Assembly: GCA_963971225.1 (NCBI GenBank)
Contig: OZ020268.1
Coordinates: 61,937,900-62,001,899, forward strand
Length of the DNA stretch: 64,000 nt
Source: Melieria omissa
Taxonomy: Eukaryota > Arthropoda > Insecta > Diptera > Ulidiidae
Direction: 5' to 3'
Shown: positions 23,968 to 38,200 of the stretch, one piece after another
Layout: each line of letters opens with the position of its first letter
Numbering within the stretch: the stretch's first letter is position 1
Made by a program: the position numbers and the translations under genes
Notes under the pieces: model-generated
The model's input: the letters and a program-made list of their open reading frames with translations, nothing else
The model's database searches: none
Told to the model about the DNA's origin: nothing

Positions 23968-26900
23968 TTAATAATATTATGCCTTATTATTTAGCTAGAC
24001 TCGTATGCTTTCTATAATGGTATCAATCATCCTTCTTACCCCAAGGTTCGAAAGCAAATCGATTTGGAACGGTGACTTTGAAAAAATTGCTACTTGGGTG
24101 CAACCACTAAAATGCTCGTCAACACCAAATGCATAAGTGCATATTAATAATTGACCCCTTAAAATTTAGCCAGAGTCTTATGCTTTCTATATTGGTCCCT
24201 AACTTTTCATTATCCTTCTGGAATAATGAGCATATCGATGCGCAAGGATAACATTGAAAAACTGCCTATTACAAAATACACACTCACCACTAAAGTGCTT
24301 ATAGATTCCAAACGGTATGGGTTACGTTAATAAAAAACCCCTTCAAATGTAGCTAGAGATTGCAGCTTTATCAAATTAAGTCAATAATTTGATTACTATT
24401 CGGCAATCATGAACAGATCGATGCGCAAGAGTGACATTAAATGGCTGCCTACTGCAAAATGAATAAAATGCTTGTAAAATATGATGATTCTAGGTTTATA
24501 GAAAAAATAATAACCTTAAAACCTAGCTGGAGTTTTGAGCTTTCATAAATTGGGGTCAATCTTCTCGCTATCTCAAATAATGCTGGAGAATTTCGTTGTG
24601 GAAAAGTGATGTCGACCACATGATACATCTATATAAGGGGTGCCCAAAATCTTCTTATGGAAAAGCAAAAACCAATACATGTAAAGCTGCCCAAAAAAAT
24701 GCAAACAAATTATTTCATTAATTGAATTAGTTGAAAGCACATTGTGCATTTCGCTTGACCCTTAAAATTATAAGTGAAAAAATATAATGTTCCCATTTGT
24801 TATTGCCGAAAGGCCAACCAATCGCCACCACACAAAAACTACAACAACAAAAGCATCTAATTTGTTTACATACATACAATTTCTTGAGGCAACAAAACAA
24901 AAATCCGCGCAGCCCCCACACGTGTTGCTTCGTTGCAGTCACAACAACGACTGATTGAAAGAATGCACCTCCGATCTATATAACCAATCAAATGCTTGTG
25001 GTACCTAAGTACGCACAATCACTTTAATCAAAATGGCGTCAAAATTAAGCCAGAGTGACCACCTTTCACCAATTTGGTAAATACCAAAAATATCCCACCG
25101 GCAGCATGATCGAAATTATGGCTGTTAAATCTCGACCCGTTAACGGATTTTAATAATATTATGCCTTATTATTTAGCTATACTCGCATGCTTTCTATAAT
25201 GGTATCAATCATCCTTCTATACCCCAAGGTTCGAAAGCAAATCGATTTGGAACGGTGACTTTCAAAAAATTGCTACTTGGGCGCAACCACTAAAATGCTT
25301 GTCAACACCAAATGCATAAGTGCATATTAATAATTGACCCCTTAAAATTTAGCTAGGGTCTTATGCTTTCTATATTGGTCCATAACGTTTCATTATCCTT
25401 CTGGAATAATGAGCATATCGATGCGCAAGGATAACATTGAAAAACTGCCTATTACAAACTACACACTCACCACTAAAGTGCTTATAGATTCCAAACGGTA
25501 TGGGTTACGTTAATAAAAAACCCCTTAAAATATAGCTAGAGATTGCAGCCTTATCAAATTAAATCAATAATTTGATTACTATTCGGCAATCATGAACAGA
25601 TCGATGCGCAAGAGTGACATTAAATGGCTGCGTACTGCAAAATCGATAATATGCGTGTAAAATATGATGATTCTAGGTTTATAGAAAAAATAATAACCTT
25701 AAAACCTAGCTGGAGTTTTGAGCTTTCATAAATGGGGTCAATCTTCTCGCTATCTCAAATAATGCAGGAAAATTTCGTTGTGGAAAAGTGATATCGACCA
25801 CATGATACATCTATATCAGGGGTGCCCAAAATCTTCTTATGGAAAAGCAAACACCAATACATGTAAAGTTGCCCAAAAACATGCAAACAAATTATTTAAT
25901 TAATTGAATTAGTTGAAAGCACATTGTGCATTTCGCTTGACCCTTAAAATTATAAGTGAAACAAATATAATGTTCCCATTTGTCATCGCCGAAAGGCCAA
26001 CCAATCGCCACCACACAAAAACTACAACAACAAAAGCATCTAATTTGTTTACATACATACAATTTCTTGAGGCAACAAAACAAAAATCCGCGCAGCCCCC
26101 ACACGTGTCGCTTCGTTGCTGTCACAACAACGACTGATTGAAAGAATGCACCTCTGATCTATATAACCAATCAAATGCTTGTGGAACCTAAGTACGCACA
26201 ATCACTTTAATCAAAATGGCGTCAAAATTAAGCCAAAGTGACACCCTTTCACCAGTTTGGTAAATAAAAAAAATATCCCACCGGCAGCATGATCGAAATT
26301 ATGGCTGTTTAATCTCGACCCGTTAACGGATTTTAATAATATTATGCCTTATTATTTTGCTATACTCGTATGCTTTCTATAATGGTATCAATCATCCTTC
26401 TATACCCCAAGGTTCGAAAGCAAATCGATTTGGAACTGTGACTTTGAAAAAATTGGTTCTTTGGTGCAACCACTAAAATGCTTGTCAACACCAAATGCAT
26501 AAGTGCATATTAATAATTGACCCCTTAAAATTTAGCCACAGTTTTATGCTTTCTATATTGGTCCCTAACTTTTCATTATCCTTCAGGAATAATGAGCATA
26601 TCGATGCGCAAGGATAACATTGAAAAACTGCCTATTACAAAATACACACTCACCACTAAAGTGCTTATAGATTCCAAACGGTATGGGTTACGTTAATAAA
26701 AAAACCCCTTAAGATGTAGCTAGAAATTGCAGCTTTATCAAATTAAATCAATAATTTGATTACTATTCGGCAATCATGAACAGATCGATGCGCAAGAGTG
26801 ACATTAAATGGCTGCCTACTGCAAAATCGATAAAATGCTTGTGAAATATGATGATTCTAGGTTTATAGAAAAAATAATAACCTTAAAACCTAGCTGGAGT

Positions 26901-29900
26901 TTTGAGCTTTCATAAATGGGGTCAATCTTCTCGCTATCTCAAATAATGCAGGAAAATTTCGTTGTGGAAAAGTGATATCGACCACATGATACATCTATAT
27001 CAGGGGTGCCCAAAATCTTCTTATGGAAAAGCAAACACCAATACATGTAAAGTTGCCCAAAAACATGCAAACAAATTATTTAATTAATTGAATTAGTTGA
27101 AAGCACATTGTGCATTTCGCTTGACCCTTAAAATTATAAGTGAAACAAATATATTGTTCCCATTTGTCATCGCCGAAAGGCCAACCAATCGCCACCACAG
27201 AAAAACTACAACAACAAAAGCATCTAATTTGTTTTCATACATACAATTTCTTGAGGCAACAAAACAAAAATCCGCGCAGCCCCCACACGTGTTGCTTCGT
27301 TGCTGTCACAACAACGACTGATTGAAAGAATGCACCTCTGATCTATATAACCAATCAAATGCTTGTGGAACCTAAGTACGCACAATCACTTTAATCAAAA
27401 TGGCGTCAAAATTAAGCCAGAGTGACCACCTTTCACCAATTTGGTAAATAAAAAAAATATCCCACCGGCAGCATGATCGAAATTATGGCTGTTTAATCTC
27501 GACCCGTTAACGGATTTTAATAATATTATGCCTTATTATTTAGCTATACTCGTATGCTTTCTATAATGGTATCAATCATCCTTCTATACCCCAAGGTTCG
27601 AAAGCAAATCGATTTGGAACTGTGACATTGAAAAAATTGCTTCTTGGGTGCAACCACTAAAATGCTTGTCAACACCAAATGCATAAGTGCATATTAACAA
27701 TTGACCCCTTAAAATTTAGCCACAGTTTTATGCTTTCTATATTGGTCCCTAACTTTTTATTATCCTTCAGGAGTAATGAGCATATCGATGCGCAAGGATA
27801 ACATTGAAAAACTGCCTATTACAAAATACACACTCACCACTAAAGTGCTTATAGATTCCAAACGGTATGGGCTACGTTAATAAAAAACCCCTAAAAATAT
27901 AGCTAGAGATTGCAGCCTTATCAAATTAAATCAATAATTTGATTACTATTCGGCAGTCATGAACAGATCGATGCGCAAGAGTGACATTAAATGGCTGCCT
28001 ACTACAAAATCGATAAAATGCGTGTAAAATATGATGATTCTAGGTTTAAATGTAACGTAATGTAATGTAAAGTTGCCCACAAAAATGCAAACAAATTATT
28101 TAATTAATTGAATTAGTTGCAACAAAAAAGCCTACACACAAAAACTACAACAACAAAACCATCTAATTTTTTTCATACATACATTTTCTTGAGGCAACAA
28201 AACAAAAATCAGCGCAGCCCCCACACGTGTTGCTTCGTTGCTGTCACAACAACGACTGATTGAAAGAATGCACCTCTGATCTATATAACCAATCAAATGC
28301 TTGTGGTACCTAAGTACGCACAATCACTTTAATCAAAATGGCGTCAAAATTAAGCCAGAGTGACCACCTTTCACCAATTTGGTAAATACAAAAAATATCC
28401 CACCGGCAGCATGATCGAAATTATGGCTGTTAAATCTCGACCCGTTAACGGATTTTAATAATATTATGCCTTATTATTTAGCTAGACTCGTATGCTTCCT
28501 ATAATGGTATCAATCATCCTTCTATACTCCAAGGTCCGAAAGCAAATCGATTTGGAACGGTGACTTTGAAAAAATTGCTACTTGGACGCAACCACTAAAA
28601 TGCTTGTCAACACCAAATGCATAAGTGCATATTAATAGTTGACCACTTAAAATTTAGCCAGAGTCTTATGCTTTCTATATTGGTCCCTAACTTTTCATTA
28701 TCCTTCAGGAATAATGAGCATATCGATGCGCAAAGATAACATTGAAAAACTGCCTATTGCAAAATACACACTCACCACTAAAGTGCTTATAGATTCCAAA
28801 CGGTATGGGTTACGTTAATAAAACACCCTTCAAATGTAGCTAGAGATCGCAGCTTTATCAAATTAAATCAATAATTTGATTACTATTCGGCAATCATGAA
28901 CAGATCGATGCGCAAGAGTTACATTAAATGGCTGCCTACTGCAAAATCGATAAAATGCTTGTAAAATATGATGATTCTAGGTCTATAGAAAAAATAATAA
29001 CCCTAAAACCTAGCTGGAGTTTTGAGCTTTCATAAATGGGGTCAATCTTCTCGCTATCTCAAATAATGCAGGAGAATTTCGTTGTGGAAAAGTGATATCG
29101 ACCACATGATACATCTATATTAGGGGTGCCCCAATACATGTAAGTTGCCCAAAACAATGCAAACAAATTATTTCATTAATTGAATTAGTTGAAAGCACAT
29201 TGTGCATTTCTGATCTATATAAAAAATCAAATGCTTGTGGTACCTAAGTACGCACAATCACTTTAATCAAAATGGCGTCAAAATTAAGCCAGAGTGACCA
29301 CCTTTCACCAATTTGGTAAATACAAAAAATATCCCACCGGCAGCATGATCGAAATTATGGCTGTTAAATCTCGACCCGTTAACGGATTTTAATAATATTA
29401 TGCCTTATTATTTAGCTAGACTCGTATGCTTCCTATAATGGTATCAATCATCCTTCTATACTCCAAGGTTCGAAAGCAAATCGATTTGGAACGGTGACTT
29501 TGAAAAAATTGCTACTTGGACGCAACCACTAAAATGCTTGTCAACACCAAATGCATAAGTGCATATTAATAGTTGACCACTTAAAATTTAGCCAGAGTCT
29601 TATGCTTTCTATATTGGTCCCTAACTTTTCATTATCCTTCAGGAATAATGAGCATATCGATGCGCAAGGATAACATTGAAAAACTGCTATTACAAAATAC
29701 ACACTCACCACTAAAGTGCTTATGGATTCCAAACGGTATGGGTTACGTTAATAAAAAACCCCTTAAAATGTAGCTAGAGATTGCAGCTCTATCAAATTAA
29801 ATCAATAATTTGATTACTATTCGGCAATCATGAACAGATCGATGTGCAAGAGTGACATTAAATGGCTGCCTACTGCAAAGTCGATAAAATGCTTGTAAAA

Positions 29901-30310
29901 TATGATGATTCTAGGTTTATAGAAAAAATAATAACCTTAAGACCTAGCTGGAGTTTTGAGCTTTCATAAATGGGGTCAATCTTCTCGCTATCTCAAATAA
30001 TGCAGGAGAATTTCGTTGTGGAAAAGTGATATCGACCACATGATACATCTATATCAGGGGTGCCCAAAATCTTCTTATGGAAAAGCAAAACCAATACATG
30101 TAAAGTTGCTCAAAAAAATGCAAACAAATTATTTAATTAATTGAATTAGTTGAAAGCACATTGTGCATTTCGCTTGACCCTTAAAATTATAAGTGAAAAA
30201 AATATAATGTTGCCATTTGTCATTGCCGAAAGGCCAACCAATCGCCAACACAAAAAAGCATACACTCAAAAACTACAACAACAAAAGCATCTAATTTTTT
30301 TTCATACATA
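23968..30310. repeat. Satellite block 5, longest uninterrupted run
   Basis: Anchors at 25146, 26329, 27513, 28451 and 29385 (1183, 1184, 938 and 934 bp). The last two monomers are internally deleted and carry the same marker junctions as the ends of the window: the GTAATG tandem near 28045, GTTGCAACAAAAAAGCC near 28116 and TTAGGGGTGCCCCAATAC near 29120. Their order differs from that at 1011-2400 and 60480-61860. No gene seen. Confidence 0.93.
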
Positions 30311-30641
30311 GGGGAAGGTGGGGACCCTTCGTACGGTTTCCACATTTTATTTATTTTTTTTATTTTTTCATGAATCAGTCACCTGACAGCTTAAATTTAT
30401 AGTCTAACTATCTGAGATTCATATAAAAAACTGACAGATGATTTCATCTGATGTTTCAACCATAATTATGATTTAAACTAAATCTGGAATATGTACGAAT
30501 CTGCCCCAACAACGGGGCACCTATATACAGTGTTGGGGGTACCTTCGTACGCTGTGGGGTAGTTCCGTACGTGCGATTAAAACGACACATATAAATCAAA
30601 ATTCTTTTATTAGCAATGAAATTAAACACAAAAATAAAGAT

Positions 30642-31051
30642 TTAACTTATATTTTTAGCTTCCTTATTCTTCTTTTTTAAATTAAAATCAGCTAAACTAC
30701 GTTGCATTTGTCTTGCCCTAGCCCTTTTTTCCTGTTCTAGCTTTTTCAACTGCTTTTCATTGCGTTTCTCTTCAATTAGCTTTTTTTCGGGTGTGTCAGT
30801 ATAAATACGTGATTTTCGTCACTAAAGGCTAATTCAAAGGGTTTGCGTAAACTGAGTTCTGGGTTTCTTCTGCGAAAACCATACAGCCATTCTTTCCCAG
30901 CCATCTTATTTTCTTCCCACTTTGCTGGATATTTCAAACTCAAAGATTTGGCGTACTCATATGCTAGCTTTCTTGCTTGAATCGTCGTAAGTCCATAATG
31001 CATCTTACAACATTTGATAATATAATCATTTAGCAGTTTTTCTTCTTCCAT
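30642..31051 (-). pseudogene. pogo-type transposase remnant, copy 4
   Basis: HTH frame 31051-30776 is identical in translation to the other copies; out-of-frame tail to 30642. Confidence 0.72.
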
Positions 31052-31212
31052 AGAAAAGACTTGGAAACTTGTATATTTAGAGTCAAATATACGGTTGCTG
31101 GACCCTTCAGCATCATTGCAATTTTTTTTTGTTTACTCGGCTTTCTAATGTTGACAATTTCAAATTGTACTTGTCCGCAGCTTTTCTATATGACAATACT
31201 CCTTGCACAACA

Positions 31213-31624
31213 TCAAAATAGATATTTTTCAATATACATAGAATAATTTAATTAAATTCGTCATAAAATCGGATATAGTTATAGTAGATTTCTCAATCTG
31301 GGCTTGTTTGAAAGGTATTTTTATATGGTATTTTTATATATCGTGACCAAAGTTTGCAGCAGTTTTGTAGTTTTGTAGCATTTTAAAATCCGCTACAAAT
31401 TAGGTCACTCATACGCCACGTCGGCCCGCTTAATATTTGCAACGCATTTAACTGCGTCCTTGTGCAAGTCATTGCATATGCTGAAAATTGTTGATACAGA
31501 TTCTGAAAGGTGATAAAAATACCTTTCAAACAAGCCCAGACTGAGAAATCTACTCTAACTCTATCCGATTTTTTGACGAATTTAATTAAATTATTCTATG
31601 TATATTGAAAAATATCTATTTTGA
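31213..31624. mobile_element. Foldback element in pogo copy 4
   Basis: 412 bp with the same inverted arms. Confidence 0.72.
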
Positions 31625-32194
31625 AATTTTGGGGGCTCGAAAACCAACTTAGAGCTTTGGTCTCTTGAGCAAAATTTCTCAGAATCACCTATAGATTACG
31701 TTTTTGCTATACGCTTCATCAAAAAAAATTAACCCGCCCTAGAATACATATAACTTACCTGCCTACCAGTTGGGGCACATTCGTACGCGCTCAAACGTGC
31801 CCCATCTAGTTCTGTCCAAAAGTACCCCACTAACTAAATAACAACAAAATATAACCTCTTTTAATAATAATAGGAAAACGTCATAAATTAAGTATTGAAA
31901 ACGTATCTTAAGTATATTTTGCTACTTTCTGATATAATACTCTACACGAAAACTTATTTTATCTACGGTAACAATAGACAAAAACATTGATCAAAAAATT
32001 ACTTACCGAGCGCGAAAACACGTTCGTGCCTGTCACTTCACTCTCACCGGTGCGAATGGCGCGATACTACGTTGACGTAAAGTTGGTACCTCGACTCACG
32101 CACACATACAAAAGCGAGACCGTACGTTGTTTCGTTCAAGTTTTATTTTGACTGTATGAATGTGCCCCGCGTACGAAGGGTAACGATCTTCCCC

Positions 32195-33668
32195 TACAAT
32201 TTCTTGAGTCAACAAAACAAAAACCGCGCAGCCCCCACACGTGTTGCTTCGTTGCTGTCACAACAACGACTGATTGAAAGAATGCACCTCTGATCTATAT
32301 AACCAATCAAATGCTTGTGGAACCTAAGTACGCACAATCACTTTAATCAAAATGGCGTCAAAATTAAGCCAGAGTGACCACCTTTCACCAATTTGGTAAA
32401 TAAAAAAAATATCCCACCGGCAGCATGATCGAAATTATGGCTGTTAAATCTCGACCCGTTAACGGATTTTAATAATATTATGCCTTATTATTTAGCTAGA
32501 CTCGTATGCTTTCTATAATGGTATCAATCATCCTTCTATACCCCAAGGTTCGAAAGCAAATCGATTTGGAACGGTGACTTTGAAAAAATTGGTTCTTGGG
32601 TGCAACCACTAAAATGCTTGTGAACACCAACTGCATAAGTTCATATTAATAATTGGCCCGCTCAAATTTAGCTAGAGTCTTAGGCTTTCTATATTGGTCC
32701 CTAACTTTTCATTATCCTTCAGGAATAATGAGCATATCGATGCTCAAGGATAACATTGAAAAACTGCCTATTACAAAATACACACTCACCACTAAAGTGC
32801 TTATAGATTCCAAACGGTATGGGTTACGTTAATAAAAAACCCCTTAAAATGTAGCTAGAGATTGCAGCTCTATCAAATTAAATCAATAATTTGATTACTG
32901 TTCGGCAATCATGAACAGATCGATGCGCAAGAGTGACATTAAATGGCTGCCTACTGCAAAATGAATAAAATGCTTGTAAAATATGATGATTCTAGGTTTA
33001 AAGAAAAAAATAATAACCTTAAAACCTAGCTGGAGTTTTGAGCTTTCATAAATGGGTCAATCTTCTCGCTATCTCAAATAATGCAGGAGAATTTCGTTGT
33101 GGAAAAGTGATATCGACCACATGATACATCTATATCAGGGGTGCCCAAAATCTTCTTATGGAAAAGGAAGAACCAACACATGTAAAGTTGCCCAAAAAAA
33201 TGCACACAAATTATTTAATTAATTGTATTAGTTGAAAGCACATTTCGCATTTCGCTTGACCCTTAAAATTATAAGTGAAAAAAATATAATTTTCCTATTT
33301 GTCATTGCCGAAAGGCCAACCAATCGCCAACACAAAAAAGCATACACACAAAAACTACAACAACAAAAGCATCTAATTTTTTTTCATACATCTAATTTCT
33401 TGAGGCAACAAAACAAAAATCAGCGCAGCCCCCACACGTGTTGCTTCGTTGCTGTCACAACAACGACTGATTGAAAGAATGCACCTCTGATCTATATAAC
33501 CAATCAAATGCTTGTGGAACCTAAGTACGCACAATCACTTTAATCAAAATGGCGTCAAAATTAAGCCAGAGTGACCACCTTTCATCAATTTGGTAAATAA
33601 AAAAAATATCCCACCGGCAGCATGATCGAAATTATGGCTGTTAATCTCGACCCGTTAACGGATTTTAA
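32195..33668. repeat. Satellite block 6 (between pogo4 and piggyBac-1 D)
   Basis: Anchors at 32465 and 33661, spacing 1196 bp. Counterpart of 5523-6995, including the shared oddities TAAGTTCATATTAATAATTGG and GATGCTCAAGG. Confidence 0.93.
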
Positions 33669-35273
33669 CCCTATTAGTACCACGCAGTGACTTTGGGTCA
33701 CTGTTAAAAATGAAACCTTTATATTAACTAAGATATTATTTATTTCTGTAAGACGCTTTATGTATTTGTTTATTAAGCTTTCGCTTTGTATAAATACATG
33801 TTTTATTACATTTTTTATACATTTACAAGTGCAAATCTTTGAAAAAAACCAAAAAAATTCGTAAAGTACCACGTAGTGACTATATTAAGTCACTGTGTGT
33901 AAGAAATTTAAAAATTGCGATATTATGCCAAGAAAATTTAAACATTTGCAATTTTTGGTTTGAAATGGTATCATCTAATAGTGAGGTTGATATAGAGGAA
34001 GAAGGGTTTGAAGTTGAGGACGAGCAGTCCTTTCATGAACTTGAAGAATTGGCTGTAAATGATGGTTATGCCTACGTAGGTAAGGATTGTACAGCATGGA
34101 ACAAAAATCCGCATCTACAAAGCAAAACTCAAGCTCACAGTATAGTAAAAGGAAGGACCAACAAGGTAGTTCTTCCACCAGGACGCTGCAAACTGCTGCA
34201 GACACATTCTCGCTCTTTTTTGATAGCAACGTGGTAGATCTCATCGTGAATTTTACAATTTTGAATGTCAATAGAAAGCTCGACGCAAAATGGAAGCTCA
34301 CTGACGACGTCGAAATTCGTGCATATATTGGGTTATTGATTGATGCAGGAGCGCGAAATAATGGCATAGCTGGCTATAAAGAGTTTTGACCCTTTATATG
34401 GCAGTTTATTGTATCGCGCTTGTGTGTCGAGGCAGAGATTTGTAGACTTATCACGTTACTTGAGACTTGATGACATGGCTACAAGATCCATTCGTAGATC
34501 ACAAGATAAATTTGCACCAATCAGAGATCTCTGGGACATGATAAATATTAATTTGAAGAAGCACTACATTCCTGGCATAAATTTGACTATAGACGAACAA
34601 TTTCTTCCATTTACGTACCATCAAAACCGGATAAATATGGTATGAAAAATTGAATTTGCGATAGTGGAAACAGCTACCCCTTATTCCGAATACCATACTT
34701 GGGCAAGGATGGTAGAAGCAGAGGATCAAATCTAACGCAAAATGTTGTAGATAAGCTTTGTGAACCTTATGAATAAACATGCAAAAATATAACTTTTGAC
34801 AACTATTTTACCAGCTTGGAACACAAAGCTTGCTATCAAAAAAATTGATTTGTGTTGGCACAATGTAATTTCCTTGTTAAGAGAAAAAAAGAAGTCATAA
34901 GCAGCATTTTCGGATTTCGAAAAATCTCAACTTTAGTATGTTATGTGCCAAAGAAAAATAATCAACAATGCACCATTCAACGGAAGTTGATGCCGAAAAT
35001 CAAAATAAGCCACAGATAAATCTCTTCTACAACGCAACGAAAGGTTGCAACGAGCATTCTAAAAAGACTGTTATTGGCATGACTTGTGTTCAAAATCAAG
35101 AAATAAATTTTGTTTTTGTAAAAATTGTTATTTTTTTTATTGCATTTTGAATTATTACAGGCATATATGTAAAAAATACGAATACGAATACGAAAAAATG
35201 AGCTTTTTCCATATAGTGACTCTAAGTCACTACATGGTACTTTATGTTACAAAATAATGTGGTACTAATAGGG
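33669..35273 (+). mobile_element. piggyBac-1 copy D
   Basis: 1605 bp, TTAA at 33665-33668 and 35274-35277. It equals copy A minus the mariner and one TA, so it shows the empty mariner site (near 34938-34946). It retains the 21-bp segment lost in B, C and E. Confidence 0.93.
33965..35150 (+). pseudogene. piggyBac transposase pseudogene, copy D
   Basis: Pieces are 33965-34237, 34087-34389, about 34391-34645 and 34968-35150, with the same breaks as copy A but no mariner. This and copy A best represent the ancestral N-terminal spacing. Confidence 0.84.
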
Positions 35274-38200
35274 TTAATAATATTATGCCTTATTATTTAG
35301 CTAGACTCGTATGCTTTCCATAATGGTATCAATCATCCTTCTTACCCCAAGGTTCGAAAGCAAATCGATTTGGAACGGTGACTTTGAAAAAATTGCTACT
35401 TGGGTGCAACCACTAAAATGCTCGTCAACACCAAATGCATAAGTGCATATTAATAATTGACCCCTTAAAATTTAGCCAGAGTCTTATGCTTTCTATATTG
35501 GTCCCTAACTTTTCCTTATCCTTCTGGAATAATGAGCATATCGATGCGCAAGGATAACATTGAAAAACTGCCTATTACAAAATACACACTCACCACTAAA
35601 GTGCTTATAGATTCCAAACGGTACGGGTTACGTTAATAAAAAACCCCTTAAAATGTAGCTAGAGATTGCAGCTTTATCTAATTAAATCAATAATTTGAAA
35701 ACTATTCGGCAATCATGAACAGATCGATGCGCAAGAGTGACATTAAATGGCTGCCTACTGCAAAATCGATAAAATGCTTGTGAAATATGATGAGTCTAGG
35801 TTTATAGAAAAAATAATAACCTGAAAACCTATCTGGAGTTTTGAGCATTCATAAATGGGGTCAATCTTCTCGCTATCTCAAATTATGCAGGAGAATTTCG
35901 TTGTGGAAAAGTGATATCGACCACATGATACATCTATATCTGGGGTGCCCAAAATCTTCTTATGGAAAAGCAGAAACCAATACATGTAAAGTTGCCCAAA
36001 AAAATTCAAACAAATTATTTAATTAATTGAATTAGTTGAAAGCACATTGTGCATTTCGCTTGACCCTTAAAATTATAAGTGAAAAAAATATAATGTTCCC
36101 ATTTGTCATTGCCGAAAGGCCAACCAATCGCCAAAACAAAAACTTCTTTGTTGTTGTAGCATCTAATTTTTTTTCATACATACAATTTCTTGAGGCAACA
36201 AAACAAAAATCCGCGCAGCCCCCACACGTGTTGCTTCGTTGCTGTCACAACAACGACTGATTGAAAGAATGCACCTCTGATCTATATAACCAATCAAATG
36301 CTTGTGGAACCTAAGTACGCACAATCACATTAATCAAAATGGCGTCAAAATTAAGCCAGAGTGACCACCTTTCACCAATTTGGTAAATAAAAAAAATATC
36401 CCACCGGCAGCATGATCGAAATTATGGCTGTTAAATCTCGACCCGTTAACGGATTTTAATAATATTATGCCTTATTATTTAGCTAGACTCGTATGCTTTC
36501 TATAATGGTATCAATCATCCTTCGATACCCCAAGGTTCGAAAGCAAATCGATTTGGAACGGTGACTTCGAAAAAATTGGTTCTTGGGTGCAACCAATAAA
36601 ATGCTTGTCAACACCAAATGCATAAGTGCATATTAATAATTGACCCATTAAAATTTAGCCAGAGTCTTATGCTTTCTATATTGGTCCCTAACTTTTCATT
36701 ATCCTTCAGGAGTAATGAGCATATCGATGCGCAAGGATAACATTGAAAAACTGCCTATTACAAAATACACACTCACCACTAAAGTGCTTATAGATTCCAA
36801 ACGGTATGGGTTACGTTAATGAAAAACCCCTTAAAATGTAGCTAGAGATTGCAGCTTTATCTAATTAAATCAATAATTTGAAAACTATTCGGCAATCATG
36901 AACAGATCGATGCGCAAGAGTGACATTAAATGGCTGCCTACTGCAAAGTCGATAAAATGCTTGTAAAATATGATGATTCTAGGTTTATAGAAAAAATAAT
37001 AACCTTAAAACCTAGCTGGAGTTTTGAGCTTTCACAAACGGGGTCAATCTTCTCGCTATCTCAAATAATGTAGGAGAATTTCGTTGTGGAAAAGTGATAT
37101 CGACCACATGATACATCTATATCTGGGGTGCCCAAAATCTTCTTATGGAAAAGCAACAAACAATACATGTAAAGTTGCCCAAAAAAATTCAAACAAATTA
37201 TTTAATTAATTGAATTAGTTGAAAGCACATTGTGCATTTCGCTTGACCCTTAAAATTATAAGTGAAAAAAATATAATGTTCCCATTTGTCATTGCCGAAA
37301 GGCCAACCAATCGCCAAAACAAAAACTACAACAACAAAAGCATCTAATTTTGTTTCATACATACAATTTCTTGAGGCAACAAAACAAAAATCCGCGCAGC
37401 CCCCACACGTGTTGCTTCGTTGCTGTTACAACAACGACTGACTGAAAGAATGAACTTCTGATCTATATAACCAATCAAATGCTTGTGGAAGCTAAGTACG
37501 CACAATCACTTTAATCAAAATGGCGTCAAAATTAAGCCAGAGCGACCACCTTTCACCAATTTGGTAAATAAAAAAAATATCCCACCGGCAGCATGATCGA
37601 AATTAGGGCTGTTAAATCTCGACCCGTTAACGGATTTTAATAATATTATACCTTATTATTTAGCTAGACTCGTATGCTTTCTATAATGGTATCAATCATC
37701 CTTCTATACCCCAAGGTTCGAAAGCAAATCGATTTGGAACGGTGACTTTGAAAAAATTGGTTTTTGGGTGCAACCACTAAAATGCTTGTCAACACCAAAT
37801 GCATAAGTGCATATTAATAATTGACCCCTTAAAATTTAGCCAGAGTCTTATGCTTTCTATATTGGTCCCTAACTTTTCATTATCCTTCAGGAATAATGAG
37901 CATATCGATAAGCAAGGATAACATTGAAAAACTGCCTATTACAAAATACACACTCACCACTAAAGTGCTTATAGATTCCAAACGGTATGGGTTACGTTAA
38001 TAAAAAAAACCCTTAAAATGTAGCTAGAGATTGCAGCTTTATCAAATTAAATCAATAATTTGATTATTATTCGGTAATCATGAACAGATCGATGCGCAAG
38101 AGTGACATTAAATGGCTGCCTACTGCAAAATCGATAAAATGCTTGTAAAATATGATGATTCTAGGTTTATAGAAAAAATAATAACCTTAAAACCTAGCTG

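Larger units (their letters stand above)
30311..32194 (-). mobile_element. pogo-like element, copy 4
   Basis: 1884 bp, TA site at 30309-30310 and 32195-32196. It corresponds to copy 1 about 26.67 kb to the left, with the same extra satellite monomer before the next piggyBac-1. Confidence 0.85.
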